From contig NC_092651.1 of assembly GCF_032118995.1 (NCBI RefSeq), positions 26,520,349 through 26,584,348 of the forward strand: a DNA stretch of 64,000 nucleotides, in the 5' to 3' direction. Below the pieces are notes generated by a model. The model ran no database searches. It was not told the DNA's origin and saw nothing but the letters and a program-made list of their open reading frames with translations. This DNA comes from Asterias amurensis (lineage: Eukaryota > Echinodermata > Asteroidea > Forcipulatida > Asteriidae). Both the position numbers and the translations under genes were made by a program. Below are positions 58,101 to 64,000 of the stretch, piece by piece; positions within the stretch are counted from its first letter, which is position 1; every line of letters starts with the position of its first letter.

Positions 58101-61100
58101 CAGTGGACACTATTGGTAATTACTCAAAATAATTATCAGCAAAAAACCTCACTTAGTAATGAGTAATGGGGAGAGGTTGATAGAATAAAACATTGTGAGA
58201 TACAGCTCCCTCTGAAGTGACGTAGTTTTCAAGGAAGAAGTAATTTTCCACAAATTTGATTTCGAGACCTCAAGTTTAGAATTGGAGGTCTCGAAATCAA
58301 GCATCTGAAAGCACACAACTTCGTGTGACAAGGGTGTTTTTTATTTCATTATCGCGCAACTTGCACAGTTCCACTAACCAATTTAGCTCAAATTTTCACA
58401 GGGTTGTTATTTTATGCATAAGTTGAGCTACACCAAGTGAGAAGACTGGTCTTTGACAGTTACCAATAGTGTCCAGTGTACAAAATTAATATCAATTGCT
58501 GATCACCGAGTCGGACATTTAAATCTTGTTCAAACAACTTGATATGGAGTGACATAGGAGAGGTCAGAGGATATGGGGGATTTGGACCATTAGCTGGCAA
58601 AAATGCATATTCTGTAAATTATATACTATCAAGTTTTACGTGATTCTTATTAAACAAAACAAACAAATTCTTGTAATTATGTTTTTATGTTTTTTAAGAC
58701 TTTGTACGATGGAAACTCTAAAATTGGTTGTACAAGTTGTGAAAGTCACTGGACACTATCAGTAATTACTCGAAATAATTTTTAGCATAAAAACTTACTT
58801 GGTAACAAGCAATGGAGAGCTGTTGATAGTATGAAACATTGTGAGAAACGGCTCCCTCTGAAGTAAAGTAGTTTTCGAGTACGAAGTAATTTTCCACTAA
58901 ATTATTTAAATTGGATTTTGAGACCTCAGAATTAGATTTTGAGGTTTCGAAATCAAGCATCTGAAAGCACACAATTGCGTGCGACAAGGGTGTTTTTTCT
59001 TCCATTATCATCTCGCAAGTTCGACAACCAATTTAGTTCAAATTTTCACAGGTTTGTTATTTGGTGCATATGTTTAGATACACCAAGTGAGAAAACTGGT
59101 CTTTTCTATTACCAAAGGTGTCCAGTGTCTTAAACCATTCTCACTAATACATTTGAAAACCTTACATAAACTTCGTTGACCCTTTTTTTTAAATCTAGAA
59201 TATTTTATATTCATTTTTTTTCTAATCAAGCTTTGTTTTTTCAGTGGATTTACATGTTAATGTATAATAAGTGAACAATTTTGACACCCAGTTTTTAGAT
59301 TTCCAGTATATTTTGACATCCTTTTACCAAAACCTGAATAAAACCTTACACTTAAGTTTCATCTTCCAGAGGGCAAAGCCATAGTATTTTCATTTTGCAA
59401 AAGGCACCATCTTGGCCTGAAAGTTGAGACTTTGGATAGCTGTTATTTAAGTTTGTAAATTATGTGCTTATTTCATCATTTTGATGAGGGTACCGTAATT
59501 ATGATTTTTATTTTCATAAAAATCAGGTTATAAGCCTGCTCATTATTATGTTTACTTTAAATTATTTGTTAATTTTTGTTAGAACTGTAAAAATCAAACT
59601 ATGACGGATCTAATGCAGAAGTCCTAGTCTCCATTTGATAATGCTGTTTTGCAGTAGAGCTAAAAGCAAGTTGTTTCCTCTGCAAAACAATTCATTGCAT
59701 GTTTGGGTTGGGTTTTTTTTTTTGGGGGGGGGGGGGGGCTCATATCATGATTCTGGGTACCATAATTATTCTCTACTAAGCAGTTTGTGTTTAAAAGCTT
59801 TATGAGGTGGGGCACACAAGTTACAGAGTTTGTCTCTATGTCAGGGCTTCAGCTTTTGACTAGACCTCTGGGTGTCAAAGCTATACTATTCTGTCTGGGC
59901 CTTGGCTGTGGCTTTGTCTAGACCACTGTGTGTGCCATTGCTGCACATTTCAGTGGTTTTGGCAGTGGCTTTGACTGCCAAAGCTGCATCTTTACAGGGC
60001 TTTTGCTCTGGCTTTGGCTGGACAATGTAATGTTTGTGCAAATTTTGCATACTTTCAAGGCTGTGGCTTTGACTAAACTACTGTGTCAATGCTGCATCCT
60101 TACAGGGCTATGTACATGGTTTTGAGTAGACCCGTGTTTGTGGCTGCTTCCTTACTAGGCTTTGGCTAATTGACTAGTAGACCTATGTCTGCCAATGCTA
60201 CATCCTGACATGGCTATGGCTTTGACTAGACCATTGTGTGCGAATGCTGCCTCCTTGCAGGGCTTTGGTTATGGCTTTGACTACACAACTGTCTGCCAAT
60301 GCTGTATCCTGACAGGACAGTGGCTGTGGCTTTAACTGGACCACTGTGTGCCAATGCAGGGCTTTGGCTATGACTTTGACTAGAATACTCTCGGCCAATG
60401 CTGCATCACTGCTGCTATAGTAAACAGCCACAGTAAGCCAAAGTCGCTTGAACCCCAACTCCTTTGAGTGACTTACAATCATCCTTCCTCGATCTAACAA
60501 AATCCAAAACCATACTAAACATAAGCGCAACCCACACTAGCAACTGTGAAGTACAAAATAAGCCAATGCTTTGTAACAGGATACATGAAACTTGGAAATT
60601 CTTCTATTTCAGAGTTAGAAACGCCCTCCAAGTAGGTGAGGTTTGTGGTAGCATCATGTATATCTATTTTTTGAGTAGTGTTTGTTCTGAAAAGAACCAA
60701 TGGTTGATAATTCGCAATTTCAAGCAGTATGCTTTTAATCGTCTTTAGGAGAAAGAATTACACATGGTGCTACTGTAAAACGCACCTTATTTTCACCCTA
60801 CAAAGTTTCAAACTGCGAGTTTACAAACATACTAGCCTCTGTGTTGTTGGTCAATAGGCTTTCTAAGATGTGACATTAAAGCCATTGGACACTTTCTGTT
60901 AACAGTATTGTCCAAGGCCTACACTTCATGTATCACAACTTCTATATAAAATTAAAAACCTGTGAAAATTTAGGCTCAATCAGTCATCGGAGTCGGGAGA
61001 AAATAACGTGAAAACCCACCCTTGTTTCCGCATGTTTCGCCGTGTCATGACATGTGTTGAAAATAAATCTGTAATTCTCAATATTCAGAATTGATATTGT

Positions 61101-63230
61101 TTTAATGTTTTCTCATTTCATGGAATAATATTTCAAGAGAAGTATTTCACCATCGCCTTCTGTAAACCCTATAAGTTATTTGTAAATCTGTAAACTTTTA
61201 ATTTTGTTTCTGTACCGAAAGTGTATAATGGCTTTAACTTGATGTAATCAGGACTCATATATAGAAGCTTTCCCCCTTATCTAGAAACTCTTTAACAAAA
61301 AATCAGTATCTTTTAAGAAAATACTTTGGACTTGGTGTCCAACACATCAGAAATTCACCTTTGAGTCTAAGGAAAAACAAATCTTTTCAATTTTGATCAT
61401 TTTGATCCCTTATCATGTTATGTTTTTTCTAGCCTTTACTGAGGTTCATATAATGTTCATTGTCATGTAAAGAAATGTACCAGTGTCAAAAGCACATTTT
61501 GTATTCATACAATGGCTGATAAAAAAGTCTGGTGTTCATGACTTTTGTGATCTACTTACATACATGGAATAACAAACCAGTACAAATTTGGGCTAAATCC
61601 GTTGTGCGGGTCGGGATAAATAGTGGAAAAAAAACATGCACAATTTTCAACATGTAAAAATATCCTGAATTCCGAAATCAGCTGTTGTATATTTTAGGTT
61701 TTCTGGTATAATTTTCTCAAATATGACTTTCTTTTCAGAGGGAAATATTTCACAGGAAAAAAATGGTTCTAGTTTGAACTTCTTAATCAGTAAGCTTTCT
61801 GACTAAAATTAAACAATTAAGTTTTTTTCCCTTTATCCTGTATAATACCTTGTAATTCTAGTTAAATAAAGTTATCCTGCTCCTGTAAATTACCTTTTAA
61901 TTATAGTTACATAAAGTTAACTTGCACATGTATCACTCTTATGTGTATCAATGCCCCTTGGTTTATTGCCTTGGTGCCCTTTGAAATGTTCCAGTACGAA
62001 TGTGCCTGTATTTCATATATAAAAACACCTAACTCATTTATTTACCATAAAGATTTCAATACATTTTTAAACTGCATGTATGATGATTCGAATAAATAGT
62101 AAAAAATTAACAGTGCGTTTGTGACTGATCACTTATTAGAAAATTAACTATGTTTAACTGGCATCTATTTATTTGTACAATCAATTATAATACTTTTCAC
62201 TCTTTTCACTATTATCTTCCCCCACACTGCAAAAATTGCAATCTAAATCAAATAATTACCACTTGGGTCAATTTTATTGGTAGGCCTACAGCGGAACTCT
62301 GTGCTTTTGTCCTTAGAATTATGTGCTTTAAATACATGGCTTTACAAGCGCAGAATTCTGCTGTAAACAGTGTCATTTTATTAGACCCTACTCTCTCTAG
62401 TTATCCTGATTCTTGAAGCATATTTTACCTTTTGAAATTAATTTGAAATGGGAACCTGTGTTTGTACATATTTAATTGTTTTTACAAATACATTGTTTTC
62501 CTTTATGTGTGTTTTCCTTTTTAGTTTAAAGCAGTGTCGCTCTCAGATTGCCCTGGCAACAAATGATGGCATCATATCGGCTGACTCTCAAGGTAAACCA
62601 ATTTCCTCTAAACTCTCACTGCGTTCTTTGACAGTAGTCCACTGGCCAAATGCTAGTTGAAACACCTGAGGAACAGTCAAAATTCACAATCCAAGTGATC
62701 CGACTGGTTAGTTCACCAGTGTTGGAAAGCATTGAATATAAGGTTGTTGGTGGTTTGTATCTATTTCTTAAAATTGCTTTGCCTCATTTTTGGCCCAATT
62801 TTATTGATCGAAAGTGGTATCCAAAGTTTTATCTTGCAAAAAGAAACATTCAGTTTCGACTTTACTTGTGGGTGGATTTTAGATCATTTTTTCGAACGTA
62901 TACTGGTACACATTTTTTACTTGAGGACTTTTCGGTTGATATGAGAATAAAATTGCAATACTGAGCTGACGATTTCATTTGAAATATTGACTCGCCATGC
63001 AAGTCTCGGTCAGAAGAGAAGTTGAGGTCAAACCCTAGCAGGTTGATATCGACAGTGGATGAAAACGAGTTCTGTTATTAAATGTACACCAGTGACATTG
63101 TTGTTAACCATAGTGCTCACTCACTGATTATTTTACAGGATTACGAGATGCTTTGTATGGCATCATTTGGCAGTGCCTCAAAGGAGCATTCAAACCAGAC
63201 GTCGCAACAGCAGCTCTCGCTGATGTTTCT
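55185..63230 (+). CDS. THOC2: THO complex subunit 2, N-terminal part (first 3 coding exons)
   Basis: Scaffold of the nuclear THO/TREX complex, which couples transcription to mRNA packaging and export. Exons here are 55185-55249, 62525-62592 and 63139-63230; phases join and exon 3 ends in phase 0 at a GTAAGT donor, so the CDS continues beyond the window. The 75 residues read MAQFMEIEELCKTWEKTGRS, then EFLKQCRSQIALATNDGI, then GLRDALYGIIWQCLKGAFKP and DVATAALADVS. Human THOC2 has the same layout as I recall it: W-x-NWEKSGRGEFL.LCR near the start, then a FxxALYEL..VIKG..K.xxASNVLxDIS block. The start is the only ATG before the block, in a good context. The first intron is 7.3 kb and full of repeats. 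The N-terminal identity rests on about 60 residues, so the assignment is strong but not final. Confidence 0.85.
55250..57420 (+). other. THOC2 intron 1, 5' third: no repeat family, no gene
   Basis: About 2 kb of unusually mixed, CA/CC-rich sequence (55570-57060) with no dispersed repeat I recognise and only broken frames (154 aa at 56491-56955, 73 aa at 56835-57056, 71 aa at 57205-57420). A frame beginning MESGKSQSTWRAIAEKK at 55598 stops after about 38 codons. It could be a decayed insert or a non-coding RNA; nothing decides. Confidence 0.35.
58094..58478. mobile_element. TTAA-family MITE (family 1)
   Basis: TTAA at 58094-58097, AGGCAGTGGACACTATTGG, all internal landmarks, and CCAATAGTGTCCAGTG at the end; the right TTAA is lost. 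THOC2 intron 1. Confidence 0.85.
58742..59133. mobile_element. TTAA-family MITE (family 1)
   Basis: AAGTCACTGGACACTATCAG at left (left TTAA lost) and ACCAAAGGTGTCCAGTGTCT + TTAA-like end at right (59130-59133). About 260 bp after the previous copy and in the same orientation. Confidence 0.85.
59830..60445 (+). repeat. Degenerate minisatellite, unit ~53 bp
   Basis: Roughly ten decayed units built from GGCTTTGGCTATGGCTTTGA, CTAGACCACTGTGTGCCAAT and GCTGCATCCTTACAGGGC. Clear unit starts are at about 60198, 60247 and 60302. Open frames over it (59928-60125, 60198-60530 reverse) are repeat-derived. Confidence 0.8.
60876..61237. mobile_element. TTAA-family MITE (family 2)
   Basis: TTAA at 60876-60879 and 61234-61237; AGCCATTGGACACTTTCTGT and ACCGAAAGTGTATAATGGCT. 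Interior landmarks are intact (AATCAGTCATCGGAGTCGGG, CGCCGTGTCATGACATGTG). Confidence 0.9.
61530..61800. repeat. Third, diverged relative of the TTAA MITEs
   Basis: GAATAACAAACCAGTACAAA and TTTGGGCTAAATCCGTTGTG and GTCGGGATAAATAGTGG align in order with the family-2 interior (AAATAACAAACCTGTGAAAA, TTAGGCTCAATCGGTCATCG, GTCGGGAGAAAATAACGGG). The ends are not recognised. Suggestive only. Confidence 0.4.
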
Positions 63231-64000
63231 GTAAGTTATTCTCCAATCGGCTTAAAAAAATCCAACCACCCCAAAATTTGATTTTTTAAATATTGAATAG
63301 CTTCATAATATAGGCCTAATCTATAGACGATGTGACCTATGTTTAGATTTAAACCACCTTCTGTTGAAAAAATACTGTATACGTCATGTTTCGCCGGGCA
63401 AAAAGACACGTAGTCATGGTAAGATTGCATACCATTTCTAGCTGGCTGCCAAAACACAAAGGTTTTGCCCGGCGGTATGCGCGCGATCATGTTATGGTTT
63501 TCGTGTGACGTCAGAGGCCACATCGTCTATACACTGAAGAACAAAGTATTGCCTCAAATGAACCAGATATGTTAGATCAAATGTCTCCAACATTGGGAGT
63601 TTTCAAAAAAGCACTTTCTAGTTTAATCAGGAAATAAATGAATGCTTTTTGGCAGCCGGGTGTTTCATCTTTTTTGTTTGTAAATGATTACCGGTATGTA
63701 TATTTTTTATTTACAAAAACTTAATTTTGATTTTCATTTTTCAAGACCAATTCGTCAAGAAGTTTGAAACAAAATCTTAATTTTGTTAACATTGATTACT
63801 CAGAGTGGCCCCCCGCTGAGCGGCAATTAGCAGAGTTTCTATTTCATAAACACTTTCGAGAAAGACTGCTAGGGTCGACGCGTCAGGCCACTAACAATTT
63901 ATTGCATTTATAACCTTTGGTCTTTTGGTTGGTAAGTTATTTGCAACAGCTAATTCTACTTTCTCATAATCACTTTATATGATTTTGTATGTTTTTTGTT
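63231..64000 (+). other. THOC2 intron 3 (start), with a dispersed repeat at 63844-63965
   Basis: No further coding exon before the window edge. The repeat (GAAAGACTGCTAGGGTCGAC, CGTCAGGCCACTAACAATTT, CTTTTGGTTGGTAAGTTATT) is a close copy of 30539-30655. The 95-aa reverse frame at 63236-63523 crosses the exon-3 donor, lies in the intron and has no recognised family. Confidence 0.55.

Noticed and set aside
58149..59011. Repeated 60-80 aa frames containing CFQMLDFETS
   Set aside because: The same peptide appears from every family-1 MITE in the window (also 9806, 28382, 54755); it is a by-product of the repeat, not a gene family.

Overview
The window is eukaryotic nuclear DNA from an animal, most likely an echinoderm and probably a sea star (inference). 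Genes are split into short exons with GT-AG introns. The proteins resemble deuterostome orthologues. The introns are full of short terminal-inverted-repeat (TIR) elements, tRNA-like SINEs and LINE 3' ends of a kind I associate with asteroid genomes. Most long open frames here are chance frames in introns or repeats.

Four genes can be assembled exon by exon with intact reading phase. (1) Neurochondrin (NCDN), + strand, 2504-35272, has 17 coding exons and encodes 712 aa. Its 13.3 kb intron 8 (14513-27844) is a transposon graveyard. (2) A GH3-domain protein (animal relative of GHDC and of plant GH3 acyl-acid amido synthetases), - strand, 47979 down to 41672, has 7 coding exons and encodes 610 aa. 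(3) 5-hydroxyisourate hydrolase (URAH), + strand, 49690-53080, has 4 coding exons and encodes 150 aa, with a peroxisomal PTS2 signal in exon 1. (4) The first three coding exons of THO complex subunit 2 (THOC2), + strand, 55185-63230, run off the right edge. NCDN and GH3 converge, GH3 and URAH diverge over about 1.7 kb, and URAH and THOC2 are head to tail. The four do not form a pathway: they cover neuronal signalling, acyl/amino-acid conjugation of unknown substrate, urate breakdown in peroxisomes, and mRNA export.

Layout: 1-2476 upstream DNA with two foldback repeats; 2.5-35.3 kb NCDN; 35.3-41.6 kb convergent intergenic/3'UTR DNA with SINEs, TTAA-type elements, a ~113-bp tandem satellite and a near-perfect 40-bp-arm hairpin; 41.7-48.0 kb GH3; 48.0-49.7 kb divergent spacer; 49.7-53.1 kb URAH; 53.1-55.2 kb spacer; 55.2-64 kb THOC2 5' part.

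The repeat record is informative. Two related ~380-bp families are flanked by TTAA (16 copies), and an empty site and a filled site of one insertion lie 2 kb apart. Other elements have 7-bp or 8-bp target duplications that can be read directly. Several elements are nested, which gives a relative order of insertion. I found no convincing new protein system. The points most worth a second look are the animal GH3 enzyme, the PTS2-coding URAH exon with its internal start, the recent hairpin just downstream of GH3, the inverted arrays around the intron-8 duplication, and a possible 10-kb Helitron span.
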